Shown: positions 16,691 to 27,253 of the stretch, piece after piece
Numbering within the stretch: the stretch's first letter is position 1
Layout: the number at the start of each line of letters is the position of its first letter
From: Stutzerimonas nitrititolerans
GTDB taxonomy: Bacteria; Pseudomonadota; Gammaproteobacteria; Pseudomonadales; Pseudomonadaceae
DNA: 64,000 bases
Assembly (NCBI RefSeq): GCF_003696285.1
Contig: NZ_RFFL01000009.1
Location: 62,001 to 126,000 of the forward strand
Reading direction: 5' to 3'
Made by a program: the position numbers and the translations under genes
The notes under the pieces: generated by a model
Database searches by the model: none
What the model was told of the DNA's origin: nothing
The model's input: the letters and a program-made list of their open reading frames with translations, nothing else

Positions 16691-16882
16691 TCTGCATTCG
16701 ACGTTAGTGTCGATGCTGAGGGATTATAAAACTCCGAACAACAAGATCGCTCCAGAGCGCGAAGCTGGACGTCATCCGTTTTCTGGCCGATCCTTCTTCG
16801 CTCGATATATGGTCTGTTGAGTATTTCTCTCAGCTCGTGGATCGGCTCGGCTGAGGATTGTCGCCTTGGTACGAACCTGCTA

Positions 16883-17051
16883 CGTAGGGCCGAATTCATT
16901 CGGCCACGTCTCTGCAAAGGCCGAACAAGTTCGGCCCTACGGGTGCGGGGCCGTCATGAATGTGCTTCGGTCCCACCGCTCACGGCCAGCTACGTAAGGC
17001 CGAATTTATTCGGCCACATATCTGTAAAGGCCGAACAAGTTCGGCCCTACG
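16883..17051. repeat. Tandem pair of 59-bp composite inverted repeats (BIME-like), end of the nuo operon
   Basis: Copy 1 is 16883-16941 and copy 2 is 16993-17051, 110 bases apart start to start. In copy 1 the 12-bp ends CGTAGGGCCGAA and TTCGGCCCTACG are perfect inverted repeats; copy 2 has one change. Each copy also holds two inner palindromes (GGCCGAATTCATTCGGCC and GGCCGAACAAGTTCGGCC in copy 1). The DNA after each copy is also similar, so the duplicated unit is about 110 bp. The rest of 16280-17097 holds no gene I can support. This pair lies just after nuoN and may end or protect the nuo transcript. Confidence 0.75.
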
Positions 17052-17097
17052 GGGCTGCCATGCAGATGCTTGGGTTCCATTGTAGACAGGGACAGGA

Positions 17098-18567
17098 TCA
17101 GAGCGCGACGAGCCCCGCCTGTTGCACCAGTTCCAGCAACGGCTGCGGATAAACCCCCAGGAAGAACGCCAGCACCGAGATGGCCAGCAGCATCACGCCC
17201 CCGGCGCGCTGCCCCCAATTGATCGGGGCATCGTGGCGGCGCATGCCCGGCTCGACCAGGTACAGCGTCACCATCACCCGCAGGTAATAGAACAAGCCCA
17301 CGGCGCTGCCGATGATCAGCGCGCCCAGCAACCACCACAGCTGGGATTCGACGCCGGAGGCGATCACGTAGAACTTGCCGATGAAGCCTGCCGTCAGCGG
17401 GATGCCGGCCAGCGACAGCATCATCACGGTGAGCACGGCGGTGAGGTAGGGGCGGCGCCAGAACAGCCCGCGATACTCGTAGAGCGCATCGGCATCGCGA
17501 CCCTGGAAGGGGCTCGACATCAGGGTGATCACACCGAAAGCACCCAGGGTGGTCAGCACGTAGGTCACCAGGTAAACGCCGATGGCCTCCACGGCCAGGC
17601 CCTTGCTGGCGATCAGCGCTACCAGCAGGTAGCCGAAGTGAGCAATCGACGAGTAACCCAGCAGCCGCTTGAGGTTGCTCTGGTTCAATGCCAGCAGGTT
17701 GCCGATCAGGATCGAGGCGATGGCGATCAGGCTCAGCGCATCGTTCAACCAGCCGCCGCTCGTGGCTGGCGACAGTTGATACAGACGCAGCAGCACCGCG
17801 AATACCGCCACCTTGCTGACGGTGGCCAGGAAGGTCGCCACCGGGGCCGGCGCGCCTTCGTAGACGTCTGGCGTCCACAGGTGGAAGGGGGCCAGCGAAA
17901 GCTTGAACCCGAGGCCGATCAGCATCATGCCGATACCCGCTTGCACCAGTACAGACGAGCCTTGCGCGGCCAGGCTGGCACCGAGACCGGCGAAGCTGAG
18001 GCTGCCCGATTCGGCGTAGAGCAGCGCCATGCCGAACAGCAGGAAAGCGCTGGCGGCGGCGGACAGCACCGTGTATTTGATGCCGGCTTCCAGCGAGCGC
18101 TTGTTGAAGAAGGCATAGGCGACCAGCCCGTACACCGGCACCGAGAGCAGCTCCAGGCCGATGAAGAAGCCGGCCAGGTGCTGCGCGCTGACCAGCACCA
18201 ACCCGCCGGCGGCGGATAGAGCCATCAGCAGATAAAGCTCTTCGCGGTTGCCCGGGAAGCCGTCGGCACCGGCTTTCTCGCCCAGGTAGGCATGAGCCAG
18301 TGTCACGCAGGCCAGTGTCGCGACCAGCACCACGGCGCTGTAGAAATAGGCGAAGGCGTCCAGCCGCAGCAGCGGCGTCACGTCCAACGGCGCGACCCGC
18401 AGCGCCGGCACTATGGACACCAGGGCGAGCGTGAGACCCACCGACGTGATGACGAAGCTGAGCCCGTGATTACGTCGCCAGGCGATGGCCAGCATCACCG
18501 CGATGGCGGTGGCGCCGGTGATCAGCAAGGGCAGCAGGGCGATGAAGTGTTGCTGTGTGAATTCCAT
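17098..18567 (-). CDS. nuoN: NADH-quinone oxidoreductase subunit N
   Basis: 489 residues from ATG 18567 (MEFTQQHFIALLPLL). The frame is open further upstream, but that would overlap nuoM and lacks family similarity. Antiporter-like membrane subunit of complex I with about 14 helices. The conserved proton-antiporter core is visible in LLSVPVYGLVAYAF and KLSLAPFHLWTPDVYEGAP, with the buried Lys residues used in proton pumping. Last gene of the nuo operon, followed by the repeat pair at 16883-17051. Confidence 0.95.
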   Translation of the reverse strand: MEFTQQHFIALLPLLITGATAIAVMLAIAWRRNHGLSFVITSVGLTLALVSIVPALRVAPLDVTPLLRLDAFAYFYSAVVLVATLACVTLAHAYLGEKAGADGFPGNREELYLLMALSAAGGLVLVSAQHLAGFFIGLELLSVPVYGLVAYAFFNKRSLEAGIKYTVLSAAASAFLLFGMALLYAESGSLSFAGLGASLAAQGSSVLVQAGIGMMLIGLGFKLSLAPFHLWTPDVYEGAPAPVATFLATVSKVAVFAVLLRLYQLSPATSGGWLNDALSLIAIASILIGNLLALNQSNLKRLLGYSSIAHFGYLLVALIASKGLAVEAIGVYLVTYVLTTLGAFGVITLMSSPFQGRDADALYEYRGLFWRRPYLTAVLTVMMLSLAGIPLTAGFIGKFYVIASGVESQLWWLLGALIIGSAVGLFYYLRVMVTLYLVEPGMRRHDAPINWGQRAGGVMLLAISVLAFFLGVYPQPLLELVQQAGLVAL

Positions 18568-18574
18568 GGCGAGA

Positions 18575-20104
18575 CTACCGGGCCGAAACTGTTGGGGTGA
18601 AAGCGGTATCGATCCATTGCTGCACACCGTTCATGGTGGCGAGCGAGGTGTCGAACACCGGCTGCGGATAGACGCCGAGCAGTACCAGCAGCACAGCCAG
18701 CAGCAGCACCATGCCGATCTCGCGTGCGTCCAGGCCTTGCAGTAGCCCTTCGGCCTTGGTCGGTCCGAAGTAGGCGCGGTGGATCATCGCCAGTGAATAG
18801 ATCGAGGAGAACACCAGACCGAAGGTGGCGATCACCACCACCCATGGGGAGTTGGCGAAGGCGCCGAACAACACCACGAATTCACCAATGAAGTTGCCGG
18901 TGCCGGGCAGGCCCAGCGAGGCGGCGGCGAAGAACAGGCTCAGTGGTGGCAGCCAGGGCAGACGCGACCACAGGCCACCCATCTCGCGCATGTCCCGCGT
19001 GTGCAGGCGCTCATAGAGCTGGCCGCTGAGGATGAACAGCGCCGCGGCCGAGAGGCCGTGAGCGATCATCAGCACCACCGCGCCCTGCAAGGCGAGTTCG
19101 CTGCCGGAATAGATGCCGATCAGCACGAAGCCCATGTGCGACACGCTGGAGTAGGCGATCAGGCGCTTGATATCGGTCTGCGCGAACGACAGCACCGCGC
19201 CGTAGAAGATGCCGAGCAGGCCGAGGCCCATGGCGATGGGCGCGAAGTCCATCGAGGCTTCCGGGAACAGCGGCAGGGCGAAGCGGATCATGCCGTAGGC
19301 GGCGGTCTTCAGCAGGATGCCGGCCAGGTCGACGGAGCCGGCGGTGGGCGCCTGAGCATGGGCATCGGGCAGCCAGGAGTGCAGCGGCACGATGGGGAAC
19401 TTCACCGCGAAGGCGATGAAGAAGCCCAGCATCAGCAGGTACTCGACGCCCGGCGCCAGATCGGCCTGCAACAGCAGCTGGTAGTCGAAGGTAAGCACGC
19501 CAGTATTGTGATAGTTGACCAGCACCAGACCGAGGATGGCCACCAGCATGATCAGGCCGCTGGCCTGGGTGTAGATGAAGAACTTGGTCGCCGCGTTGAT
19601 CCGCGAGCGCTTGCCTTCCGAGCTGTGACCCCAGAGCGCGATGAGGAAGTACATCGGCACCAGCATCATTTCCCAGAAGAAGAAGAACAGAAACAGGTCC
19701 AGGGCGAGGAACACCCCGACTACGCCGCCGAGAATCCACATCAGGTTGAGGTGGAAGAAGCCGACGTGGCGCTGAATTTCCTTCCAGGAGCAGAGCACCG
19801 AGAGCACGCCAAGCAGGCCGGTGAGCATGATCATCAGCAGCGACAGGCCATCGAGCGCCAGGTGCAGGTTGATGCCGAAGCGCTCGATCCAGACGTGCTT
19901 GAATTCCACCGCCCAGTTGGCCTCGGCGCCAGGCGCGGGGGCGAGCTGGTAGTTGCCGCCCGCCCACAGCCAGAGGCCGAGCGCGAGCAGCAGCGACATG
20001 GTGAGCAGGGCGATCCAGCGCGGCATGCTCTTGTCGAAACGTTCGACGAACCAGCAGAGCAGGCCGCCGATGAAGGGAATCAGGATTAGCCAGGGCAGAA
20101 TCAC
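18575..20104 (-). CDS. nuoM: NADH-quinone oxidoreductase subunit M
   Basis: 509 residues from GTG 20104, encoding the family start ILPWLILIPFIGG; AAGGA lies nine bases upstream. The longer open frame reaches 20167 but its extra residues are not family-like. Antiporter-like proton-pumping subunit: VKFPIVPLHSWLPDAHAQAP is the hallmark segment, with FFWEMMLVPMYFLI before it holding the conserved Glu. Seven bases separate it from nuoN. Confidence 0.95.
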   Translation of the reverse strand: MILPWLILIPFIGGLLCWFVERFDKSMPRWIALLTMSLLLALGLWLWAGGNYQLAPAPGAEANWAVEFKHVWIERFGINLHLALDGLSLLMIMLTGLLGVLSVLCSWKEIQRHVGFFHLNLMWILGGVVGVFLALDLFLFFFFWEMMLVPMYFLIALWGHSSEGKRSRINAATKFFIYTQASGLIMLVAILGLVLVNYHNTGVLTFDYQLLLQADLAPGVEYLLMLGFFIAFAVKFPIVPLHSWLPDAHAQAPTAGSVDLAGILLKTAAYGMIRFALPLFPEASMDFAPIAMGLGLLGIFYGAVLSFAQTDIKRLIAYSSVSHMGFVLIGIYSGSELALQGAVVLMIAHGLSAAALFILSGQLYERLHTRDMREMGGLWSRLPWLPPLSLFFAAASLGLPGTGNFIGEFVVLFGAFANSPWVVVIATFGLVFSSIYSLAMIHRAYFGPTKAEGLLQGLDAREIGMVLLLAVLLVLLGVYPQPVFDTSLATMNGVQQWIDTAFTPTVSAR

Positions 20105-20126
20105 GATTTCGAGTCCTTGCGCAAAT

Positions 20127-21971
20127 TCAGAGCAGAACGATGCCGAGCAACAGCACGGCTCCGCCAACGATGGACAGGGCGTACCAGCGCAACTGGCCCG
20201 TTTCGCTGCGGCTCAGCAGCACATGGCTGCCCCGTGCCGTACGCGGTACCAATCCGATGGTGGCGTCGATGGGGTCGCGGCCCAGCAGGCGGGTGAGCCA
20301 GAGGTAGGGCTGCACGAAAAGCTTGTCGTAGAGCCAGTCGAAGCCCCAGGCGGCGTACCACCAGGCCGAGAGGAAACGCCCCGGCGCGCTTTGCGCGATG
20401 GCGCTGGCCACGCCGCGCTTGCCGAGGAACAGCAGCGCCGCGAGCAGAATGCCGGCCAGGGCGATGGCACCGGAGGCGATCTCCAGGCTGTGCTTGGCTT
20501 CACCACCGGCATGGCCGACGCTCTGCGGCAGCACGCCGGCCAGCGGCGGCACGATCATCGCGCCGAGGAAGGTGGATAGCACGATCAGCACCACCAGCGG
20601 CAGGTTGTGGGCCAGGCCGCGCCCGGCATGCGCCTCGGTCTTCGCCTCGCCGTGGAAGGCGATGAAGATCAGGCGGAAGGTGTACAGGGAAGTCAGGAAG
20701 GCCCCGAGCAGTCCTGCGTACAGCAGACCGCTGTGGCCACTGGCGAAGGCTTCCCAGAGAATCTCGTCCTTGGAGTAGAAGCCGGCAGTGATCAGCGGCA
20801 GCGCCGCCAGTGCCGCGCCGCCGACGATGAAGCTGGCGTAGGCCAGCGGCAATTTCTTCCACAGCCCGCCCATTCGGAAGATGTTCTGCTCGTGGTGGCA
20901 GGCGTTGATCACCGAACCGGAGGAGAGGAACAGCAGCGCCTTGAAGAAGGCATGGGTCATCAGGTGGAAGATCGCCGCGTCCCAGGCACCGACGCCCAGG
21001 GCCAGGAACATGTAGCCGATCTGGCTCATGGTCGAGTAGGCGAGGATGCGCTTGATGTCGGTCTGCACCAGCGCGGCGAACCCGGCCAGTACCAGGGTCA
21101 CGCCACCTACGATGCCCACCAGCTCCAGCACGTCCGGCGCCAGCAGGAACAGGCCGTGGGTGCGGGCGATCAGGTAGACGCCGGCGGTGACCATGGTCGC
21201 CGCGTGGATCAGTGCGGAAACCGGCGTCGGGCCAGCCATTGCGTCGGCCAGCCAGGTCTGCAACGGCAGTTGCGCGGACTTGCCCACCGCGCCGCCCAGC
21301 AGCGCCAGGGTCGCCAGGGTGATCCACAGGTCGCCTTCGGCGAACTTCTGCGGTGCCAGCGTCAGCAGTTCCGGGATGTTCAGCGTGCCGAGCTGGACGA
21401 ACAGGATGAACAGACCGAAGGCCATCAGCACGTCGCCGACGCGGGTGACGATGAAGGCCTTGAGCGCGGCGTTGCCGTTCTTGCGTTCCTTGAAGTAGAA
21501 GCCGATCAGCAGGTAGGAGCACAGCCCCACGCCTTCCCAGCCGAAGTACAGCAGCAGCAGGTTGTCGCCCAGCACCAGCAGCAGCATGCTGAAAATGAAC
21601 AGGTTGGTGTAGGCGAAGAAGCGCGAATAGCCCTCTTCACCGCGCATATACCAACTGGCGAACAGGTGGATCAGAAAGCCCACGCCGGTGACCACGCCGA
21701 GCATGGTCAGCGACAGGCCGTCCAGATGCAGGCCGAAGGCGACGCTGAAGCCGACCACGTCCAGCCACTGCCACAGGTGCTGGCTGAACACGCCGCCCTC
21801 CGGTGGCGAGGTGTTGAACTGCCAGATGCACAGCGCGCTGATCAGCGCCGACAGGCCGACCGAACCGACACCGATCACGGCGGCCAGGTTTTCGGAAATA
21901 CGCCCGCGTGAGAAGGCCAGCAGGAAGTAGCCGAGCAGCGGGAAAACGAAGGTCAGGAATAGTAGGTTCAT
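20127..21971 (-). CDS. nuoL: NADH-quinone oxidoreductase subunit L
   Basis: 614 residues, full length. Largest antiporter-like subunit of the membrane arm, with about 16 helices including the long lateral helix at the C-terminus. Signature [20 protein letters not shown] and [15 protein letters not shown]. The ATG overlaps the nuoK stop (ATGA). The internal HDxx-type quinone-independent proton channel residues appear intact. Confidence 0.96.
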   Translation of the reverse strand: MNLLFLTFVFPLLGYFLLAFSRGRISENLAAVIGVGSVGLSALISALCIWQFNTSPPEGGVFSQHLWQWLDVVGFSVAFGLHLDGLSLTMLGVVTGVGFLIHLFASWYMRGEEGYSRFFAYTNLFIFSMLLLVLGDNLLLLYFGWEGVGLCSYLLIGFYFKERKNGNAALKAFIVTRVGDVLMAFGLFILFVQLGTLNIPELLTLAPQKFAEGDLWITLATLALLGGAVGKSAQLPLQTWLADAMAGPTPVSALIHAATMVTAGVYLIARTHGLFLLAPDVLELVGIVGGVTLVLAGFAALVQTDIKRILAYSTMSQIGYMFLALGVGAWDAAIFHLMTHAFFKALLFLSSGSVINACHHEQNIFRMGGLWKKLPLAYASFIVGGAALAALPLITAGFYSKDEILWEAFASGHSGLLYAGLLGAFLTSLYTFRLIFIAFHGEAKTEAHAGRGLAHNLPLVVLIVLSTFLGAMIVPPLAGVLPQSVGHAGGEAKHSLEIASGAIALAGILLAALLFLGKRGVASAIAQSAPGRFLSAWWYAAWGFDWLYDKLFVQPYLWLTRLLGRDPIDATIGLVPRTARGSHVLLSRSETGQLRWYALSIVGGAVLLLGIVLL

Positions 21972-22276
21972 CCGCGCATCTCGCTTGCAGCGTCGACATC
22001 GAGGGTGTTGAAGCGGCGATACAGCTGCAGCAGGATCGCCAGGCCGATGGCGGCCTCGGCGGCGGCCAGGGTGATCACCAGGATGAACATGACCTGCCCA
22101 TCCGGCTGCGCCCAGCGGCTACCGGCCACGACAAAGGCCAGGCCGGCAGCGTTCATCATCACTTCCAGGCTCATCAGCATGAACAGGATGTTGCGCCGCA
22201 CCATCAGGCCGACCAGCCCCAGGCAGAACAGCACGGCGGCGATGGCCAGGCCGTGCTCCATTGGAATCGAATGCAT
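21968..22276 (-). CDS. nuoK: NADH-quinone oxidoreductase subunit K
   Basis: 102 residues, three membrane helices (MrpC-like). [18 protein letters not shown] holds the conserved membrane Glu, and [16 protein letters not shown] the second. Four-base overlap with nuoL and three bases after nuoJ. Part of the proton path of the membrane arm. Confidence 0.95.
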   Translation of the reverse strand: MHSIPMEHGLAIAAVLFCLGLVGLMVRRNILFMLMSLEVMMNAAGLAFVVAGSRWAQPDGQVMFILVITLAAAEAAIGLAILLQLYRRFNTLDVDAASEMRG

Positions 22277-22279
22277 GGC

Positions 22280-22780
22280 TTACTCCTTCGCCTCGTGGCG
22301 GCCCAGGTGGAAGGCGGCGACCAGTGCTGCCAGCAGCAGCATGGAAGCCAGCTCGACGGCCAGCAGGTAAGGCCCGAACAGGGCGATGCCGACCTCCTTG
22401 GGGCTGACGGTGGTCAGGCCGGCCGGTGCGTATTCCGGCGCCGAGAACAAGGCCCAGAGCAACTGCGCCAGCAGGATCGCCGCCAGCAGCGACGGGCCTA
22501 TCCAGACGCGCGGCGCCATCCAGGCGCGCTCCTGGCCGGCGGTATTGCGACCCAGGTTGAGCATCATCACCACGAACACGAACAGCACCATGATGGCGCC
22601 GGCATAGACGATGATTTCCAGCGCGCCGGCAAAGGGCGCGCCGAGGGCGAAGAAGCACATCGACACGGCCAGCAGTGAGGTGATCAGGTAGAGCAGGGCG
22701 TGCACCGGATTGCTGCCGGTGATCACCCGCAGCGTGGCAACCACCGCCACGCCAGCAGAAAAGTAGAAGGCGAATTCCAT
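22280..22780 (-). CDS. nuoJ: NADH-quinone oxidoreductase subunit J
   Basis: 166 residues with five membrane helices. NPVHALLYLITSLLAVSM and EIIVYAGAIMVLFVFVVMML are the conserved first and third helix segments. It lies after an 88-bp gap downstream of nuoI that contains a hairpin repeat. Confidence 0.95.
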   Translation of the reverse strand: MEFAFYFSAGVAVVATLRVITGSNPVHALLYLITSLLAVSMCFFALGAPFAGALEIIVYAGAIMVLFVFVVMMLNLGRNTAGQERAWMAPRVWIGPSLLAAILLAQLLWALFSAPEYAPAGLTTVSPKEVGIALFGPYLLAVELASMLLLAALVAAFHLGRHEAKE

Positions 22781-22811
22781 CAGCAGAACCTCAAGTCAGG
22801 CGCGAACTGCT

Positions 22812-22832
22812 CCCTCTCCCGTCGGGAGAGGG
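22812..22832. repeat. CCCTCTCCC hairpin repeat inside the nuo operon
   Basis: CCCTCTCCC (22812-22820), GTC, GGGAGAGGG (22824-22832), followed by TTGGGGTGAGGG. The same family as 14508-14532. It separates nuoI from nuoJ and could act on mRNA processing or stability within the operon. Confidence 0.75.
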
Positions 22833-22868
22833 TTGGGGTGAGGGAGGAATGTCCCTGGCGGCTCCGAG

Positions 22869-23417
22869 TCATGGCAACAACCCCTTGACGTTGATCGGCT
22901 CGGCTTCGTTCTGCGCGGCACCTTTCGGCTTGCCGGCGATGGCCAGGCCCGAGACGCGGTAGAAGTTGTAGTCCGGGTATTTCCCGGGGCCGGAGATCAG
23001 CAGGTCTTCCTTCTCGTACACCAGGTCCTGGCGCTTGTATTCGCCCATCTCGAAATCCGGCGTCAGCTGGATCGCGTTGGTCGGGCAGGCCTCCTCGCAG
23101 AGGCCGCAGAAGATGCAGCGCGAGAAGTTGATGCGGAAGAACTCAGGGAACCAGCGGCCTTCGTCGGTCTCGGCCTTCTGCAGCGAGATGCAGCCCACCG
23201 GGCAGGCCACCGCGCAGAGGTTGCAGGCCACGCAGCGCTCTTCGCCGTCGGGGTCGCGCGTCAGCACTATGCGACCGCGGTAGCGCGGCGGCAGGTAGAC
23301 CGGCTCTTCCGGGTATTGCAGGGTGTCGCGCTTGCGGAAGCCGTGGCTGAAGATCATCACCAGGCTGCGCAGTTGGGTGTAGGTGCCGTGGAGCACCGCG
23401 CCAATGTACTTGAACAT
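22869..23417 (-). CDS. nuoI: NADH-quinone oxidoreductase subunit I (2x[4Fe-4S])
   Basis: 182 residues. Two ferredoxin motifs: [12 protein letters not shown] (Cys 62, 65, 68, 72) and [12 protein letters not shown] (Cys 101, 104, 107, 111), binding clusters N6a and N6b that pass electrons to NuoB. An amphipathic N-terminal segment contacts the membrane arm. Eleven bases follow nuoH. Confidence 0.97.
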   Translation of the reverse strand: MFKYIGAVLHGTYTQLRSLVMIFSHGFRKRDTLQYPEEPVYLPPRYRGRIVLTRDPDGEERCVACNLCAVACPVGCISLQKAETDEGRWFPEFFRINFSRCIFCGLCEEACPTNAIQLTPDFEMGEYKRQDLVYEKEDLLISGPGKYPDYNFYRVSGLAIAGKPKGAAQNEAEPINVKGLLP

Positions 23418-23429
23418 CGAATTCTCTCC

Positions 23430-24425
23430 TTACTGGGCCGCGGCCAGCACGAGCGCGCCGGTCACCAGCAGGTTGATCAGGGTCAGCGGCAGGCAGAACT
23501 TCCAGCCGAAGGCCATCACCTGGTCGTAGCGCGGGCGCGGCAGCGAGGCGCGCAACAGCACGAACAGCATGATGAAGAAACCGGTCTTGATCGCGAAATA
23601 GAAGAACGACAGCCAGGGCAGGGTATCGAGGAAGGGGCCGTGCCAGCCGCCGAAGAACAGCGTGGTCAGCAGCGCCGAGATGGTCACGATGCCGATGTAC
23701 TCGCCGACGAAGAACATGCCCCATTTCATCCCGGCATATTCGACGTGGTAACCGTCGGCCAGCTCCTGCTCGGCCTCCGGCTGGTCGAACGGGTGGCGGT
23801 GGGTGACCGCGACGCCGGCGATGAAGAAGGTACAGAAACCGAGGAACTGGGGAATGATGAACCACAGATTCTGCTGCTGATACTCGACGATATCGCGCAT
23901 GTTGAACGAGCCGACCTGGGCGACGATGCCCATCAGCGACAGCCCGAGGAACACCTCGTAGGACACCGTCTGCGCCGAGGCGCGCAGGGCGCCGAGCAGG
24001 GCGAACTTGTTGTTGCTCGCCCAGCCGGCGAACAGCACTGCGTACACCGTGAGACCGGCCATGGCGAAGAAGAACAGCAGGCCGATGTTCAGGTCCGCCA
24101 CGCCCCAGGTCGGGGTGACTGGCACGATAACGAAGGCCAGCAGCAGCGAGCTCATCGCCACCACCGGTGCCAGGGTGAAGATCAGGCGGTCGGCGAACGG
24201 CGGGTTCCAGTCCTCCTTGAAGAACATCTTCAGCATGTCGGCAGCCAGCTGGAACATGCCGAATGGCCCGACCCGGTTGGGGCCGTAGCGGTCCTGCCAC
24301 CAGCCCAGCAGGCGGCGCTCGACGAAGCTCAGCAGGGCACCGCACACCACCACCGCCAGCATGATCACCAGCGCCTTGATGACGGCGATGATCACGTCGA
24401 TCACTTCGGGAGTCAGCCAGCTCAT
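23430..24425 (-). CDS. nuoH: NADH-quinone oxidoreductase subunit H
   Basis: 331 residues, eight membrane helices. [19 protein letters not shown] and [18 protein letters not shown] are the conserved loops forming the quinone chamber at the junction with the peripheral arm. The ATG overlaps the nuoG stop. Confidence 0.97.
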   Translation of the reverse strand: MSWLTPEVIDVIIAVIKALVIMLAVVVCGALLSFVERRLLGWWQDRYGPNRVGPFGMFQLAADMLKMFFKEDWNPPFADRLIFTLAPVVAMSSLLLAFVIVPVTPTWGVADLNIGLLFFFAMAGLTVYAVLFAGWASNNKFALLGALRASAQTVSYEVFLGLSLMGIVAQVGSFNMRDIVEYQQQNLWFIIPQFLGFCTFFIAGVAVTHRHPFDQPEAEQELADGYHVEYAGMKWGMFFVGEYIGIVTISALLTTLFFGGWHGPFLDTLPWLSFFYFAIKTGFFIMLFVLLRASLPRPRYDQVMAFGWKFCLPLTLINLLVTGALVLAAAQ

Positions 24426-27127
24426 CGCGACGCCTCCAGTTCAGTGGCCAGGCAGGTGCCGTTCAATACCGGAATGCCTTCGAGGCCGACCGGCAGGCCG
24501 ACCAGGCCGAGGCTTAGGGATTCATCGATGCGCACCGGCAGCTGCAAATGCCGATCGGCGACCCGCAGGCTGAGCAGCGTGCCTTCGGCCACTCCAAGGC
24601 GCTGGGCTTCGGCTTCGGCCAGGGCGACATAGGGCTGCGGAATGCGGCTCTGGATCGGTGCGGCGAGCGCGGTGGTTTCCTCGCTGCCGAACAGATGATG
24701 CAGCGGCACCACCTGCCAGCTGCCAAGCGCGGGGGCGAAGGCGGCGGGGGCGGATTTCCAGGTCAGATCCTGGCGGGCGTCGTCGAGCAGGCGCACACCG
24801 GGGTCGCCGGCACGCAGATGACCGCCGACCTCGTCCTGGAACTTGTTCCAGGCCTGTGGCGAGTTCCAGCCTGGCGACCAGGCGAAAGGAATCTGCTGAC
24901 GATCCTCCTTGCTGCCGGAATAGCCTTCCATGGAATAGGCGAACGGCGAGTCCTGGTCCTGCGGCTGACGCGGTTCGTGCACGCTGATATTGGCGCGCAT
25001 GGCGGTACGGCCGCTGTAGCGCAGCGGCTCGCGCGCCATCTTCAGGCCCTTGATGCGGAACGAGGAAAGCGGCGCGGCAGCCAGAATGCCCTGCAGTTGC
25101 GGGTTGGCCGCGGCGCAATCGGCGGTGGCCTGATCCAGGTTGGTCCAGTCCACGGCCTTGCCCTGCAACGTGCACTGCAGCGCGTGCATCCAGCGCCAGC
25201 CTTCGCGTACCAGGATCTTGCCGTCGTAGTAACTGGGCTCGAAGACCTGGAAGAAGCGCTGCGCGCGGCCTTCCTGGCTGACCAGGGTGCCATCGGCTTC
25301 GGCGAAGCTGGCGGCAGACAGCACCAGATTGGCCTTGGCGGTGGTGGCGGTCTGCTGATGATCGGCGACGACGACGGCCTTGGCGGCGGCCAGTGCCTTA
25401 TCCACCTTGCTTTGCTCGGCGCGGCGGTAGAGGTCGTTTTCCAGCACGATCACGGCCTCGGCAGTACCGGCGATCAGCGCATCCAGCGCGGCATCCGCGG
25501 ATTCGCCACCGAGCAGCGCCACGCCGAGGCTGTTGGCTTCGGGGACGATTAGGCTGAGGGAGGCGTTCTTCTGGCGATTCTTCAGCGCCTGGGCGATGTT
25601 GCCGGCGGCTTCGATCAGGCTCTTTTCGCCCAGCGAGGCGCCGCTGATCAGCAGCGGGCGTTTGGCGGCGAGCAGAGCCTCGGCGATCCGCTGCACCAAC
25701 TCGCGGGCTTCGGCTTCCAGACCGTCGACGGCTGGCGCGCTGGGGTCGATGGTGTGGGCCACGGCGAAGCCGAGACGGGCCAGATCGGCCGGCGCGGCAT
25801 GCACGCTCTGTTCGGCGATGTCGTCGAGACGGGTTTCGCTGGCGCTGGCGATGAACACCGGATGCAGGGCGTTCTGGGCAACGTTCTGCACCGCCGCCAC
25901 GTGCCAGTCCTGGATCTTCATCGAGGCGGCGATCTCTGTGGCCTTGCCCTTGGCGGCCTGGCGCACGGACAGTGCCATGCGCGCGGCCGTCTGGGTCAGG
26001 TCCTCGCCGAGAATGAACACCGCATCGTGGCTTTCGATGTCTCGCATCGTCGGCACCGGCAGCGGGCCGTTCTGCAGCAGTTGGCGGATCAGCCGGATAT
26101 TCTCCAGCTCGTTGGCGGCGATGCCGCTGTAGAAGTTCTCCGCACCGACCAGCGCACGCAGGGCGTGGTTGCTTTCCAGGCTGGCGCGTGGCGAGCCGAT
26201 GCCGATCACCCGCTTGCCGCGAAGCAGCTCGGCGGCGCTGTCCAGGGCGGCGTCGATGCCGAGCCTGTCCGCACCCAGCAGCGGCTGGCGTGGGCGATCG
26301 CTGCGGTTGACGTAGCCGTAGCCGAAGCGCCCGCGGTCGCAGAGGAAGTAGTGGTTCACTTCGCCGTTGAAACGGTTTTCGATGCGGCGGATTTCGCCGT
26401 AGCGCTCGCCGGGGCTGATGTTGCAGCCGGATGCGCAGCCGTGGCAGATGCTTGGCGCGAACTGCATGTCCCACTTGCGGTTGTAGCGCTCGGAGTGGGT
26501 CTTGTCGGTAAACACCCCGGTGGGGCAGACCTCGGTGAGGTTGCCGGAGAACTCGCTTTCCAGCACGCCGTCTTCGACACGGCCGAAATAGACGTTGTCA
26601 TGGGCGCCGAATACGCCGAGGTCGGTGCCGCCAGCGTAATCCTTGTAGTAGCGCGTGCAGCGGTAGCAGGCGATGCAGCGGTTCATCTCATGGGCGATGA
26701 AAGGGCCGAGTTCCTGGTTCTGGTGGGTGCGCTTGGAGAAACGGTAACGGCGCTGGTTGTGGCCGGTCATCACCGTCATGTCCTGCAGGTGGCAGTGACC
26801 GCCTTCCTCGCACACCGGGCAGTCGTGCGGGTGGTTGATCATCAGCCATTCCACCACGCTGGCGCGGAAGGCCTTGGCTTCCTCGTCTTCGATGGAGATC
26901 CAGCTGTTGTCGGTGGCGGGCGTCATGCAGGACATGACCAGGCGACCGCGGGTGTCGTTCTCGTCGCTGTACTGCTTGACCGCGCACTGGCGGCAGGCGC
27001 CGACGCTGCCCAGCGCCGGGTGCCAGCAGAAATAGGGAACATCGAGGCCGAGGGACAGACAGGCCTGCAGCAGGTTGTCCGCCCCATCGACTTCGTAGTC
27101 TTTGCCGTCTACGTGGATAGTGGCCAT
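24422..27127 (-). CDS. nuoG: NADH-quinone oxidoreductase subunit G
   Basis: 901 residues. The N-terminal [2Fe-2S] ligands are Cys34, Cys45, Cys48 and Cys67 ([19 protein letters not shown]). The [17 protein letters not shown] segment follows, then [10 protein letters not shown] for a [4Fe-4S] cluster. [10 protein letters not shown] supplies the extra N7 cluster found in some bacteria, including E. coli. The C-terminal part is a molybdopterin-oxidoreductase-like domain without cofactor. It overlaps nuoH by four bases; nuoF lies 126 bases upstream across a hairpin. Confidence 0.97.
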   Translation of the reverse strand: MATIHVDGKDYEVDGADNLLQACLSLGLDVPYFCWHPALGSVGACRQCAVKQYSDENDTRGRLVMSCMTPATDNSWISIEDEEAKAFRASVVEWLMINHPHDCPVCEEGGHCHLQDMTVMTGHNQRRYRFSKRTHQNQELGPFIAHEMNRCIACYRCTRYYKDYAGGTDLGVFGAHDNVYFGRVEDGVLESEFSGNLTEVCPTGVFTDKTHSERYNRKWDMQFAPSICHGCASGCNISPGERYGEIRRIENRFNGEVNHYFLCDRGRFGYGYVNRSDRPRQPLLGADRLGIDAALDSAAELLRGKRVIGIGSPRASLESNHALRALVGAENFYSGIAANELENIRLIRQLLQNGPLPVPTMRDIESHDAVFILGEDLTQTAARMALSVRQAAKGKATEIAASMKIQDWHVAAVQNVAQNALHPVFIASASETRLDDIAEQSVHAAPADLARLGFAVAHTIDPSAPAVDGLEAEARELVQRIAEALLAAKRPLLISGASLGEKSLIEAAGNIAQALKNRQKNASLSLIVPEANSLGVALLGGESADAALDALIAGTAEAVIVLENDLYRRAEQSKVDKALAAAKAVVVADHQQTATTAKANLVLSAASFAEADGTLVSQEGRAQRFFQVFEPSYYDGKILVREGWRWMHALQCTLQGKAVDWTNLDQATADCAAANPQLQGILAAAPLSSFRIKGLKMAREPLRYSGRTAMRANISVHEPRQPQDQDSPFAYSMEGYSGSKEDRQQIPFAWSPGWNSPQAWNKFQDEVGGHLRAGDPGVRLLDDARQDLTWKSAPAAFAPALGSWQVVPLHHLFGSEETTALAAPIQSRIPQPYVALAEAEAQRLGVAEGTLLSLRVADRHLQLPVRIDESLSLGLVGLPVGLEGIPVLNGTCLATELEASR

Positions 27128-27197
27128 TTCTAGGTCTTCTCATCCCGCTTGCGCGGGTCTGGCTAATAGGAAATCTTTCGCTAGAGGCTGAAGGCTC

Positions 27198-27237
27198 GAG
27201 GCTGGACGAGGTGCGAGTCGCTTTTTCGTCCAGCCTC
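27198..27237. repeat. 12-bp inverted repeat between nuoF and nuoG
   Basis: GAGGCTGGACGA (27198-27209) and TCGTCCAGCCTC (27226-27237) with a 16-base loop. Flanked by further partly complementary GGCT-rich sequence. It fills the only long gap in the first half of the operon and resembles a dispersed repeat. On the transcript it may be a processing or attenuation hairpin. Confidence 0.65.
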
Positions 27238-27253
27238 TAGCCTCCAGCGTCTT

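Noticed and set aside
16609-17152. Short frames in the repeat-rich gap after nuoN, including one encoding LDVIRFLADPSSLDIWSVEY at about 16768-16827
   Set aside because: The frames run through tandem and inverted repeats. The one gene-like fragment starts after a stop codon and has no start codon or partner; it may be a gene relic but is too short to assign.
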